DNA of 64,000 nt from the NCBI GenBank assembly GCA_047967505.1, contig CM106541.1. The stretch is one strand, 5' to 3'. The position numbers and the translations under genes are program-made. Positions 12,318 through 22,682 of this stretch are shown in pieces. The first letter of the stretch is position 1. Every line of letters begins with the position of its first letter. The DNA comes from Dipteris shenzhenensis. Taxonomy: Eukaryota; Polypodiophyta; Polypodiopsida; Gleicheniales. The notes beneath the pieces were generated by a model. The model did no database searches. It was not told the DNA's origin and saw only the letters and a program-made list of their open reading frames with translations.

Positions 12318-12638
12318 GTGCTAAGAGAAGGCCACTACGTGAATTTGTACAGGGGCGCGAACGAGAAGGCCACTCCATCTGATGTGAGGTACACAGGGTT
12401 TGTTGTTTATTTGGGCAGCCATTGTCATGAAGTCGAAAAGGGAGAATGTAGTGAGCATGCCAACATTGTGAGAAACTTGGTGGAGGATTATGTTGAAAAG
12501 ATCCTTGGAGTAGGACAAAAAAGGATCAAGAAAGAGGTGGCTATGGATATAATATTGAATAGCATAATATCTATAGGTGATAATGCCACAAAGTTGATGG
12601 ACAATGAGACCTTTGGTGACCTTACATTGGTTTTATAA
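12318..12638 (+). CDS. Unrecognised open frame of 106 codons
   Basis: The frame ends at a TAA-adjacent stop and encodes a mixed-composition, non-repetitive sequence (HANIVRNLVEDYVEKILGVG, then KKEVAMDIILN). The second half looks like an amphipathic helical protein. No family was recognised. An overlapping frame upstream (11878-12324) is glycine- and cysteine-rich and less convincing. This could be the last exon of a gene or chance; support is only length and composition. Confidence 0.2.
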   Translation: MLREGHYVNLYRGANEKATPSDVRYTGFVVYLGSHCHEVEKGECSEHANIVRNLVEDYVEKILGVGQKRIKKEVAMDIILNSIISIGDNATKLMDNETFGDLTLVL

Positions 12639-12889
12639 TAAGTTGAGAATCTCCTCTTACTTCCAATTCTTTAACTTGAACACCTATTTCATTAATTTTG
12701 GAATGGTGCACTGTCCAAATTCGTCTTTGTGAAAGTGTAGTTTCATTTCTTGTCTATTACAGTTACTTTAGAAAACACATAAGTCTCTATGGAATTAAAT
12801 TTCCATCACTTGACTATTAAGTCATTAGAGAGAGCATATGTCCTCGAAAGTGCCTACTATGGCATTGGCTTCATGAAAACAAGCAGACT

Positions 12890-13268
12890 TTAAATCTGCA
12901 GGCCATGCGTAACTAGGGCTGGCATCGCAAATCTCCTCACAACCTGTTTCAAATCTTTCGCCGACTTGTAAGCATTCAACAACTCTTCTTTTCTCTCTTG
13001 GCTTTCCTCATCTTCACCATTTTTTTCAATACAGCTTCTAGCCACCGCCATATCCTATACGAAAATTTAACTCGTTAGCATAAGAAGTACGTGATTAAAA
13101 GAAGCGAAAAAGAAAGCTAGGGATATTCACCTCTTCTGTTGAGTTCAAATCAAGCAGCCATGTGCGTAACATATCCTCCTCGAATGATTTTCCCTTCATT
13201 GGTTCATACAAAAGGGATATAAGACAGAATTTGAGTTCAGTAAATGAAGTCGGGTAGTAACTAGTCAT
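12890..13268 (-). CDS. Possible small two-exon gene, function unknown
   Basis: Exon 1 (13268 or 13199 down to 13131) encodes MKGKSFEEDMLRTWLLDLNS with TEE after it. A donor GTGAAT follows at 13130 and an acceptor ending TATAG precedes 13054, giving a 76-bp intron. Exon 2 (13054-12890) continues in phase with a charged, helical segment (KNGEDEESQERKEELLNAYK) and stops with TAA at 12890-12892. The product would be about 100 residues, probably cytosolic or nuclear, with no membrane segment. Evidence is the in-phase splice pair and charged composition; no family is recognised. It lies next to the peptidase modules on the same strand, but no link is shown. Confidence 0.35.
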
Positions 13269-13389
13269 TGTCTTAGAGGGAAAGTGGGAGAAGGAGAGTG
13301 AGGGAGTGATAGCGAGGGATGCATAGTGAGCCGCCCCTCCTTCAAGAGTGATAGAAAGTGAGGGAAGACGTAAAGTGAAAGACGAATAC

Positions 13390-13977
13390 AAGTTAATTAG
13401 AAGGACTAGGATGTAAGAAATAAGAGAGTGTTTGTGGAAGGACTAGGATGGAAGAATACAAGTGCACTAAGGCACGATGTGTTCGCTATGATAAGGATAA
13501 GGGTTGGAATAAAGTGAGAGAAGCATTGGGAATGCTCTACTTTAAGTGAGTGGAGACTATCCAACTGAATAAAATTTTGCAGAGCATTGGGAATGCTATA
13601 CTTTAAGTGAGTGGAGCATTGGGAATTGATACTTTGGAGTGAAATATATTACAAATATTACATCATCACATATTCATATCAAAATTGTCATCACACAAGG
13701 TCATATTTCCAAATAATCACATCATCACACATTCATATCATAAAATTGTGTGCATGAAATAAATATATAGATATCATGACTAAATGCCACTTAAGTAATA
13801 AGTCACAAATTGGTGTATAATCAACAAAAACTACATCATGATTCATACATTGTAACAAATAAATGTCAACCATAATATTCATGGAATAAAGAACATCATG
13901 AGAATATGCTCCTCATGCATATATACAAACACAACATCATACATGCATCACAACTCTTCTGATGCTTCTAGTGGAGA
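13390..13977. other. AT-rich spacer with short direct repeats
   Basis: No gene seen. GCATTGGGAATGCT with its downstream flank occurs twice (about 13523 and 13582), and ATCATCACATATTCATATCA recurs with one change about 58 bp later (13661 and 13719). Confidence 0.5.
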
Positions 13978-15362
13978 CTATGGCAACTCTTCTGATGCTT
14001 CTAATGGAAGCTGTGGTGCTCTAGATGTACACTCAGTCTCTACTTCTTCTGTAGGATGTAGTGCTTTTGGAGTAGACTCAGTATCCTCTTCCTTAAATGC
14101 AAGTGGAGGCTGTGGCAACTCTTCTGATGCTTCCAGTGGAGGCTGTGGTGCTGTAGGTATACACTGAGTCTCTACTTCTTCTGTAGTGTGTAGTGCTTTT
14201 ACAGTAGACTCAGACTCCTCTTCCTTAAATGCAAGCTCTGATATTGCTTCAGTTGCACATTGTATTCTAATGGCAGCAATTAGGTCTTGAATGATTTCAG
14301 CCCTAAATAATTCTATATCCTCCTCTGAATATTTGAGCTCGAAAGAGTCTTCTGATGAGACCTGTGGCTTAAGTGAGAATATTTCTTTGAAAATCAACAT
14401 GCAGTTATAGGCAACTCTCCACCCACAACTATGCCCATCTTCTTACTCTACTACTAAACGCTTTTGGAAGTCTAGCAAGTCTTTGTACTGTCCTGTTTCT
14501 CTGATAGCAGATACCAACTTCTCAACCGGCCTGCTCATCATGACGTATTAAAAAAACTTAGTCTGTCTATTACATAAGGTACATAATATAGAAGTAACAA
14601 CAGATTAATAGAATACTTACATTTGCACTGAGCCATGAAAGCCTGCAATCGAGTTGACAAACCAACAATAGTTGTCTTCAAGGTCCCAAACCACCAAACT
14701 CCAATGTTCCCTACACGAATAATTAAGAATCATTATTATTTAACACAATGTTACCAGTATAAGATGAAAATAAAGGTTGCCATGATACTTATATCTCGTG
14801 ATATGCCATAAATAGGACTCGCACGCCATATAAATGTAAAGGCTGTAACCATTTACAAACATCGGCTATCATCTTTCTGCTATTGCTAAGTATAGGAGAA
14901 AGGAGGAAATCCAACATATACACACGGTTTTGTACGGCTCTACAAAATCGTGTAATGACTATACTGCACCAACAAATAAATGAATATTAGCTTATTAGAT
15001 TTAATCAAAATATTGAATTATCAAGCAGAGAAAAAGTTTGTATCAAACCTGAGAATGGCCATCATAACATTGTTATTAAACTCATTTGAAGCTCTAGAGA
15101 GGATTGAAATCTCCTCTCCATCAAATTCAAGATACTGAGGTCTATGTTGAATCATAACCCTAACATTAAAAGAGCTTTCCAATTCTTCCAATGAAGCCAT
15201 GTTTATAGAGTTGAGGTCTTCTATCCCCTTTGACTCTTTGACGGCATTCATTTCGCACTCCTCTGAGCCATTATCTATTTGACTTGTGGGAGGGTCCATA
15301 ATGTTGCCCTTAATGATTGCTCGAATGGTACATGTTATAAATGCATAGAGATGCAAGTCCAT
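13978..15362 (-). pseudogene. Ulp1-like (C48) peptidase module A
   Basis: Four exons on the minus strand: 15362-15049, 14963-14793, 14710-14621 and 14530-13978. Exon 3 carries the catalytic His in EHWSLVVWDLED (His codon 14706-14704) and WFVNS; exon 4 carries EDGHSCGWRVAYN (Cys codon 14427-14425). C48 peptidases remove SUMO-type modifiers using His, Asp/Asn, Gln and Cys. The Gln position, six residues before Cys, is a TAA stop (14445-14443). The donor of intron 2 reads ATAAGT instead of GTAAGT. The C-terminal tail holds two tandem copies of a unit of about 45 residues (LAFKEE..EST.KALH.TEEVET). Module A is therefore broken. Modules B and C lie upstream in the same direction. Confidence 0.75.
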
Positions 15363-15388
15363 ATATGTTGACAGTGTGGTGTCATTTT

Positions 15389-16302
15389 CTATCTAAAAAA
15401 TTTGACCAAGTTGTAGCCCACCCTCCATCCACAATTATAGATGTGACTATCCTCTTGATGTGATACCTGACATGTCATATACTCTATTTGTTATGCCAAG
15501 TCACGTTGATGCATTACTGTGTCGATAGCACCTACCAACTTTTGAGCCGATCTGCACATCAAAACATATAACAATAGTGAATATGTGCATTGCATATCAA
15601 TCTACATGTCAAGAAGTGACAACAAGTGTAGTTTATACTTACTCTAACACAGTGCCATCGACGGATGTTATTGAGTTGGCAAAGAAGCACTTCTTAGCAA
15701 AGATGTCCACGACCACCAAACTCCAATGTGAGCTGCATTATCAATAAAGAATAATTACTGTGTTTGAGACAATTCTAGCAACGCAATAGAAAAAACAAGT
15801 AGCGTTTGATGCTTACTTCTCATAATATGCTGTAAAGATAACTCATGCCTCATTCATAGGAACATGCTTCAACCACTTGCAAACATCCTCTGGTTTCTTT
15901 TTTGTTGCTAAGCACTTCAGAAATAAGAGGATCGAGCATATATGAAACTCTTTGTATATTTTGAGGAAAATCTGCTATAACATTACTATTTTTATAAAAA
16001 AAAGTATTAGCTTCTTGGGTTTAATCAAAATAAACAAAGTATAAAGCCAAGGAAAAGGCTGCATCAAACCTAAGGATGGTTGTAATGACTTTGACATTAA
16101 CCTCTTTCTTAGGATTCAAGAGGATTAAAATCTCTTCTTTACCAAATTCAAAAAAATGAGGTTGTTGTCCAATTAACAACATAGCGGTGAATGAACTTCC
16201 AATCTGCTGAAATAGAGTCATATTTTCATGACTCATCTTATTGAGAGAGTAGTCTACATCGTATTCTTCTTCACTTGCTATGTCTTCTACATCCTCCTCC
16301 TG
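15389..16302 (-). pseudogene. Ulp1-like (C48) peptidase module B
   Basis: Exons at 16302-16070, 15985-15827, 15732-15643 and 15551-15389, bounded by GT-AG introns at the same places as in module A. Exon 3 is 90 bp, as in A and C, and encodes SHWSLVVVDIFAKKCFFANS (catalytic His codon 15728-15726). Exon 4 encodes YNCGWRVGYN with Cys kept, but the spacing to the preceding Gln is changed by an apparent two-residue insertion. Breaks: a frameshift and a TGA in exon 2 (an Arg in module C), and TAA and TAG in exon 4. The first exon begins QEEDVEDIASEEE after an acceptor and joins in phase 0 with the end of module C, which suggests a single gene with several peptidase modules. Confidence 0.7.
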
Positions 16303-16721
16303 CTATAAAAATATAAAAAAGTTATGAGATGTACACATCCCAAATAAAGGCTGAAATAAGCATAGAAATATAAAGATAAGATTTCATACATGCTGCAATG
16401 TAGTCATATTTTTAGGTTGTTCCCCAACATTAATAATGGTTTTTTCACTAGACTGCATAGAAGTATACAGATAAGGTTTCATACATGCTTTCATTAGAGT
16501 GAGTCTTTTCTCCTCTTGGAGGAAAATTTTAAAAAGTTATGAGATTTACACATCCCAAATAAAAATAAAGGTTTAAATAATCATAGAAGTATAAATATAG
16601 CATGCTTTCATTAGACTCAGTCTCTTCTCCTCTTGGAGGAAAATATAAAAAAGTTATGAGATTTACACATCCCAATTAAAGGCTTGAACAAGAATACAAG
16701 TATAAAGATAAGGTTTTATAC
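16303..16721 (-). repeat. Intron between modules C and B built of tandem repeats
   Basis: Within this intron-like stretch, a segment including AAGTTATGAGATTTACACAT is repeated three times at intervals of roughly 110-130 bp. The repeats also copy the end of the preceding exon: at about 16390 the minus strand reads ATGACTACATTGCAGCAT, while the exon itself has TAG in place of CAG. So exon ends were duplicated along with intron sequence. Confidence 0.65.
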
Positions 16722-17355
16722 ATGCTACAATGTAGTCATATTTTCAGGTTGTTTCCCAATGGTAGCAATTAGACGCTGAATACTCTCAGCCCAAAACACT
16801 AGTAGATCGGCTTCTGTATATGATTCCATTTTGACTGGTAACTCCAAATCAAAAATCTCTCTAAGAAACAACATGCAGTTGTAGGCAACTCTCCACCCAC
16901 AGCTGTGCCCATCTTTTTGCTCCACTAGTAGACGTCGTTTGAATTCTACTTGGTCTTGTTGCTCCGTGGTTGTTCTGACAGTAGATACTAGCCGATATGC
17001 AGCACTGTCCATCATGACATATGAAATATATTAATATGTCATGATCATAAGATACAAAACAAGAAACTAACAAAAATATTAAGAGAATAATTACCTTGGG
17101 GAGTTGGCATGATAGCCTTCCATTGAATTCACAAACCACAAACGGTTGACTTCAAGGTCCCAAGTGATCAGACTCCAATGTGAGCTACATGACTAGATTA
17201 AAAATGATTATTGTTTTCCACAAAAAGAAATAGTAAAAATAAGGTTGGAGTTGATACTTACTCCTCATGATTAGGCATAAAGATGACTCGCACCCCATCT
17301 AAATTCAAAGGGCTTAACCAGGTACAAACATCTTCTATAGTCTTTTGAGGAGAGC
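16722..17355 (-). pseudogene. Ulp1-like (C48) peptidase module C, 5' part replaced by the C-rich tract
   Basis: Exon 2 (17355-17262, partial) encodes TIEDVCTWLSPLNLDGVRVI; exon 3 (17184-17095, 90 bp) gives SHWSLITWDLEVNRLWFVNS; exon 4 (17004-16722) gives VEQKDGHSCGWRVAYN and a downstream helical region. Catalytic positions: His 17180-17178, Asn (usually Asp) 17 residues later in VNS, Gln 16919-16917, Cys 16901-16899. This is the best preserved module: its only stop is TAG at 16725-16727. The exon breaks off at 17355 where the C-rich tract starts, so its upstream exons are missing or lie beyond the tract. Plant MULE- and CACTA-type transposons often carry such peptidases, which fits a mobile-element origin. 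Confidence 0.8.
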
Positions 17356-19850
17356 TAAGCCCCCCCTCCAGGGGGTCTGGCAGCCGCGGTCGCTGGCTCC
17401 CCCTCCTTCCCCCCTGCCCCCCTTCCCCTTGCTGGCAGCCGTGGCTGCCAGCCCCCCCCTTCCCTCCTGCCCCCCTTCCCTCCCTCCATGACCGCAGCCC
17501 CTTCCCCCCCTTCCCCCTGCTAGCGCCCGCTGCCGCCAACCCCCCCCCTGCCCCCCTTCCCCCCGCCAACCCCCCGCCCCCCCTCCCTCCTTCCCCCTGC
17601 TGGTGGCTGCAGCCGCCAGCCCCCCCTTCCCCCGGCCCCCCTTCCCCCCCGCCCCCCCTCCCCCCTTCCCCCTGCTAACGGCCGCGGCTGCCAGCCCGCC
17701 TGCCAGCCCCCCGCCCCCCCTCCCCCCTTCCCCCTGCTGGCGGCCGTGGCCGCCAGCCCCCCCTTCCCCCCCGCCCCCCTTCCCCCTGCTGGCGACCACG
17801 ACAGTCGCCAAGCCCCCCTTCCCCCTACTGGCGGCCATGGCTGCTAGCCCCCCCACCCCTTCCCCCCTGCCCCCCCTCCCCCCCCCACCAGCCCCCCTCC
17901 CCCCTCTCCCCCCCCCCCCCCCCGCCAGCCCCCCGCCCCCTCCCACCCCCTTCCCCCTCAACCCCCCCACCCCCTTCCCCCACAACCCCCCCATCCCCCC
18001 TTCCCCCCCTTCCCCCCTCCCACCCCCCTTCCCCCTCGCCAGCCCCCCGTCCCCCCCCCCCCCCTTCCCCCCCCGCCCCCCTCCCACCCCCTTGCCCCTC
18101 AACCCCCCCACCCCCTTCCCCCTCAACCCCCCCATCCCCCCTTCCCCCCCTCCAGGGGGTCTAGTGGCTGCGGCCGCCAGACCCCCCCTCCTTCCCCCTC
18201 GCCCCCCTCCCCCCTGCTGGCGGCCGCGGCCGCTAGCCCCCCCCTTCCCCCTCGCCCCCTGCTGGCGGCTACGGCCACCAGCCCCCCCTGTTCCCCCCTT
18301 CCCCCTCGCCAACCTCCTGCCCCCCCTCCCCCCTTCCCCTTGCTGGCGGCCGCGGCCACTAGCCCCCCCTTCTCCCCCGCCCCCCTTCCCCCCCGCCAGG
18401 CCCCCCGCCCCCCCTCCCCCCTTCCCCCTGCTAGCGGCCGCGACCGCCAGCCCCCCCTTCCCCCCTGCCCCCTTCCCCCCCGCCAGCCCCCTCCCCCCCT
18501 CCCCCCTTCCGCCCCCCAGCCTGCCACCCCCCCTCCCCCCTTCCCCTTGCTGGCAGTCGCGGCCGCCAGGCCCCCCTTCCCCACCGCCCCCCTTCCCCCT
18601 GCTGGTGGCCGCAGTCGCCAGCCCCCCCTTCCCCCCCTCCCCCCCTCCCCCCCTTCCCCCCGCTAGCCCCCTGCCCCCCCTCCCCCCTTCCACCTGCTAG
18701 CGACCGCGGCTGCTAGCCCCCTTGCCCGTTCCCCCCCTCCCCCCTTCCCCCCCTCGCCAGCCCCCCTTCCCCCCCTCCAACCCCTCCCCCCTTCCCCCTG
18801 CTGGTAGCCGCAGCCGCCAGCCACCCCTTCCCCCCCTTCCCCCCCCTTCTCCCTCGCCCCCTTCCCCCCACCCCCCCTTCCCCCCTACCCCCCTTCCCCC
18901 CGTTGGTGGCCGCGGCCGCCAGCCCCCCCCGCCCCCCTTCCCCCTGCTGGCGGCCACGGCTGCCAGCCTCCCTTCCCCCTGCTGGTGGCCGTGGCTGCCC
19001 ACCCCCCCCCGCCCCCTTCCCCCTGCTGGCGGCCACGACCGCCAGCCCCCCCCTCCCCCTCGCCCCCCTTCCCCCCGCCCCCCCTCCCCCCTTCCCCCTG
19101 CGGCCGCCAACCCCCCCGCCCCTTCCCCCCCTCCCCCCTTCCCCCCCCCGCCAGCCCCCTGCCCCCCTTCCCCCCCTCCACCCCCCCATCCCTCCCTCCA
19201 GGGTGTCTAGCGGCCGTGGCTACCAGCCCCCACCCCCCTTTCCCTTGCCCCCCTTCCCCCCCTTTCCCCTAGCCCCCCTTCCCCCCTTTCCCCCTGCTGG
19301 CGACCGCGGCTGCTAGCCCCCCCCTTACCCCTCGCCCTCGTTTCCCCCCTCCCCCCTTCCCCCTGCTGGTAGCCATGGCTGCCAACCCCCCTCCCTTCCC
19401 CCCTCCCGCCAGGCCCCCCTTCCCCCTGCTTGCGGCCGCAGCCGCTAGCCCCCCCCTTTCCCCCCCGCCCCCCTTCCGCCCCTCCACGGCCAGCCCCCCC
19501 TCCCCCCTTCCCCTGCTGGCGGTCGTGGCTGCCAGCCCCCCCCTTCCTCCCCTCCCCCCTTCCCCCCCCCTGCCAGCCCCCCCCTCCCCTCTTCCCCCCC
19601 CCCCCCTTTCCTCCCCCGCACCCCTTCCCCCCCTCCAGGGGGGGTGGAGACTGCACCCCCCCTTCCCCTTCCCCTTCCCCACCTCTAGGGGAGGCTACCC
19701 CAGCCCCGCCCCTTCCCCCCCTGCCCCCCTTCCCCCCTCCTTTCCCCCCTTCCCCCCTCGACCCCGCCCCTGCCTCTCCCTCCCCTCCTCCTCCCTTCCC
19801 TCCCGCCCCTCCATCCTCTCCTTCTCCTCCCCTCCTGGCACGAACCTTTC
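17356..19850. repeat. C-rich tract (G-rich on minus) with GC palindromes, copy 1
   Basis: About 2.5 kb made of C runs and CCCCCTTCCCCC blocks, interrupted at least 20 times by a near palindrome whose arms read GCTGGCGGCCG and CGGCCGCCAGC. Variants differ mainly at CpG sites (for example GGCCATGGCTG). A boundary motif CCCTCCAGGGGGTCT occurs at 17365, 18150 and, altered, at 19195 and 19636. On the minus strand there are many runs of five or more G at short spacing, so G-quadruplex and triplex structures are likely. The tract abuts the broken peptidase exon on its left and the promoter-like segment on its right. Confidence 0.9.
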
Positions 19851-20036
19851 TCTCTCTAGTTCCTCTCTCTTCAAATTTTTTTTAAAAAATCTAGATAAAG
19901 AATTAATCAAAAAATTTTGCAAGTACCTGGAAAAAGTTTGTAGGTTTGCTCTTTCTTGCTCTTCCTTGCTTTCTTGATCGTCCTTGCTTTCTTGCTTCAA
20001 TGAATGAAATGAGGGGAGAATGAATGAAGAAGGAAG
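19851..20036 (-). other. Candidate 5' leader of the leftward transcript
   Basis: Downstream of the minus-strand TATA box the sequence is TC-rich, then purine-rich. It holds a good donor, CAG followed by GTACTTGC, at about 19927. The segment recurs at 56330-56500 nearly unchanged. An open frame crosses it but lacks an ATG at its start, so it is more likely a leader than coding. Confidence 0.4.
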
Positions 20037-20155
20037 ACTATATATAAGAAAAATTAGGTTTTCCTCCTCCTCTTCTATTGGCTTTCCATTCCTCCTCTCT
20101 CTCCTATTGGCTTTTCATTTATCCCCTCTCCCATTACTCCCCCTCTGCCATTGGA
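20037..20155 (-). promoter_or_regulatory. Promoter-like TATA plus three CCAAT boxes, leftward
   Basis: A TATA box (CTTATATATAG on the minus strand) lies at 20037-20048. Upstream on the minus strand are three CCAAT boxes, seen as ATTGG on the plus strand near 20077, 20106 and 20149. The spacing of about 35-110 bp to the TATA box suits a plant polymerase II promoter firing left, toward the C-rich tract and the peptidase modules. The arrangement is kept in the second copy (56503-56620). Direction is inferred from the CCAAT boxes. Confidence 0.5.
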
Positions 20156-20844
20156 CCCCCATCCCTCATCCCAATCTTCCATTAGCCCTTCCTCCATCCA
20201 TTTCTTCTTCCTCCCCCATTGCCACCACTCCCATCCCACATTTCCACCATGTCCCATACTCCTCCCATTTCCCAAAATCCCATATTTCCCCATCTCACCC
20301 TCCTCTTTTTCATCCCCTATTAACTCCCCTCACTCATTTCACTCCCTTATTATCCTACTCCCCTATTACCTTCCCCTCTCCCATTGCATTCTTCCCTCCC
20401 CACTCTCACTTCCACTTCCCATTACTCACTTGCCATTTGAAAACTATTAATATATTATTATACTATTTTTTATACTTATTATCATACACCCCTATTACTT
20501 CCCTCTCCCATTCTACTCCTCCCTCCTCACTCCCACTTCCACTTCCCATTACTCACTTGCTATACACATTTGCAAACTATTAATATATTATTATATGATT
20601 TTTTATACTATTTGCAAACTTACATGTGGGCAAAATCACAGGTGTCAAAGCGATCCTATTGTGGTCATACAACAACTGTGCTTTTATTCAAGGGCGTATT
20701 TATCCTCATCAACAAGCTTATTTACTCAAGGTATGAAGTGCATAATTTGTGCACTAGGTGTTTACTTTGTTGTATCAAAATTGTTTGCCACACACACACA
20801 CATATACACATATCGAGAATTTTCTAATATTATCGCATCTACAT
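20156..20844. repeat. Pyrimidine-rich segment with a duplicated unit of about 125 bp
   Basis: Up to 20560 the plus strand is mostly CCC/TCC/ATT pyrimidine sequence. A unit running from CCCCTATTAC through CCCATTACTCACTTGC to AACTATTAATATATTATTAT occurs at about 20360 and again at about 20489. A short (CA)n run lies at 20790-20803. No gene seen. It is repeated at 56620-57310. Confidence 0.7.
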
Positions 20845-22682
20845 TTCTTTGATGGGCACAAAACTTTGTACACACCTCAACCTATGTCATATTGACTTGC
20901 ATACAAAGTGGTGCACCCATCCCATAAGTACTTGTTCGGATAACACACCTCCAAACGTATTTTATGATGATTGTGCATAACACTAGGAACAAAATGGTGT
21001 ATAATGTGAGATCGACTATGCAAAGCATATCCAATGGACACAAGACTTTGCAAGTTCCTCAACCTAGGTAGTATTGACTTGTGTGCAAAGTGGCATCCCC
21101 ATCCGATAAGTATTTGTTTGAAAAATACACCTACGATCGTGTTTTTTGACAGTTGTACATGATACCAAGGCCAAAAATAGTATTTAATACTCAATCTACC
21201 ATGTAAAGCATATCTGATGGGCACAATACTTTGCATGTGCCTCAAAAGCGGTGGTTTGGTATTCCATGCAAAGTGGAACGCCCATTCAATAAGTACTTTT
21301 TAGAATATCACACCTAGGACCATGTTTTTTATTAGTGGTTATCCATGACACTAAGGCAAAAATGCTGATTTATGCTTAATCAACAATGCAATGCATATGC
21401 GATCATCACAATACTTTGCACACATCTCAACCTAGATATTATTGACTTACATGCAAAGTGGCGTGCCCATCGCATATGTACTTAGTCGAATAACACATCT
21501 AGGACCGCATTTTTTGACGGTTGTGCATGACACTAAGGCCAAAACAGTGTTTAATGCTTGTTCGACAATGCAAAGCATATCTGATGGGCACAATACTTTT
21601 CACACACCTTCAACTAGGTGGAATTGACTTACATGCAAAGTGGCACACCCATCCCATAAGTGCTTGATCAGATAACATACGTAGCAGCGTGTTTTTTTAC
21701 GAATGTGCATGACACGAGCAAAAATAGTATTTAATGCTCGATCGACCATGCAAAGGATATTAGATGGGCACAACACTTTTCTTACACCTCAACCTAGGTG
21801 GTATTGAAATGTTCTCAATGAGGCACACCCATCCAATAAGTACTTGGTCAGATAACACACCTAAGGGCGTGTTTTTTTGCGGATGTCCATATAACTAGGG
21901 AAAAATGGTGTATAATGCGTGATCAACCATGCAAAGCATACCGATGGTGACAATACTTTACATGCACCTCAACGTAGTTGAAACAGACTTGCGTGCAAAG
22001 TGGAGCCCCCATCCGATAAGTACTTATTTGAATAACACGCCTACGGTCGTGTTTTTATATGGTTGTGCATGACAAAAAGGCAAAAACGGTGTTTTATGCT
22101 TGATCGACAATGCAAAGCATATCCGATGGGCACAATACTTTGCACACACATTCAACTAGGTGGAATTGACTTACATGCAAAGTGGCATTCCCATCGCATA
22201 AGTACTTGATCAGATAACACACCTAACAGCGTGTTTTTTTACGGATGTGCATGACACTAAGGCAAAAATGGTATTTAATGCTCGATCGACCATGCAAAGC
22301 ATATCCGATGGGCACAATACTTTTCCTATACCTTAACCTAGGTGGTATTGAAATGTTCTCAAAGAGGCACACCCATCCGATAAGTACTTGGTCAGATAAC
22401 ATACCTAAGGGCATGTTTTTTTGCGGATGTGCATATCACTACGGGAAAAACATTGTATAATGTGTAATCGACCATGCAGAGCATATCCGATGGTGACAAT
22501 ACTTTGCACGCATCTCAACCTAGTTGAAACGGACTTGCGTGAAGACTGGAGCCCCCATCCAATAAGTACTTGTTTGATTAACGCACTTAGGACCGTGTTT
22601 TTTCATGGTTGTGAAGGACACTAAGGCAAAAACGGTGTTTTATGCTTGATGAACAATGCAAAGCATATTCGATGGGCACAAA
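20845..22682. repeat. Satellite array 1, left part (182-bp monomers)
   Basis: Tandem monomers of about 182 bp, each ending in GACCATGCAAAGCATATCC or a near variant. The first five or so monomers are divergent from each other and do not fit the three-type order seen further right, as is usual at the edge of a satellite array. Short open frames here recur with the monomer and are not genes. Confidence 0.9.

Noticed and set aside
17335-18693. Long glycine-rich frame on the minus strand (452 codons) and proline-rich frame on the plus strand
   Set aside because: Produced by the C/G-run tract, which keeps many frames open; no start context or non-repetitive sequence.
19695-20000. Minus-strand frame rich in Glu, Lys and Arg, also seen in copy 2
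   Set aside because: It starts at TTG, not ATG, and runs into the G-rich tract; better explained as a 5' leader.
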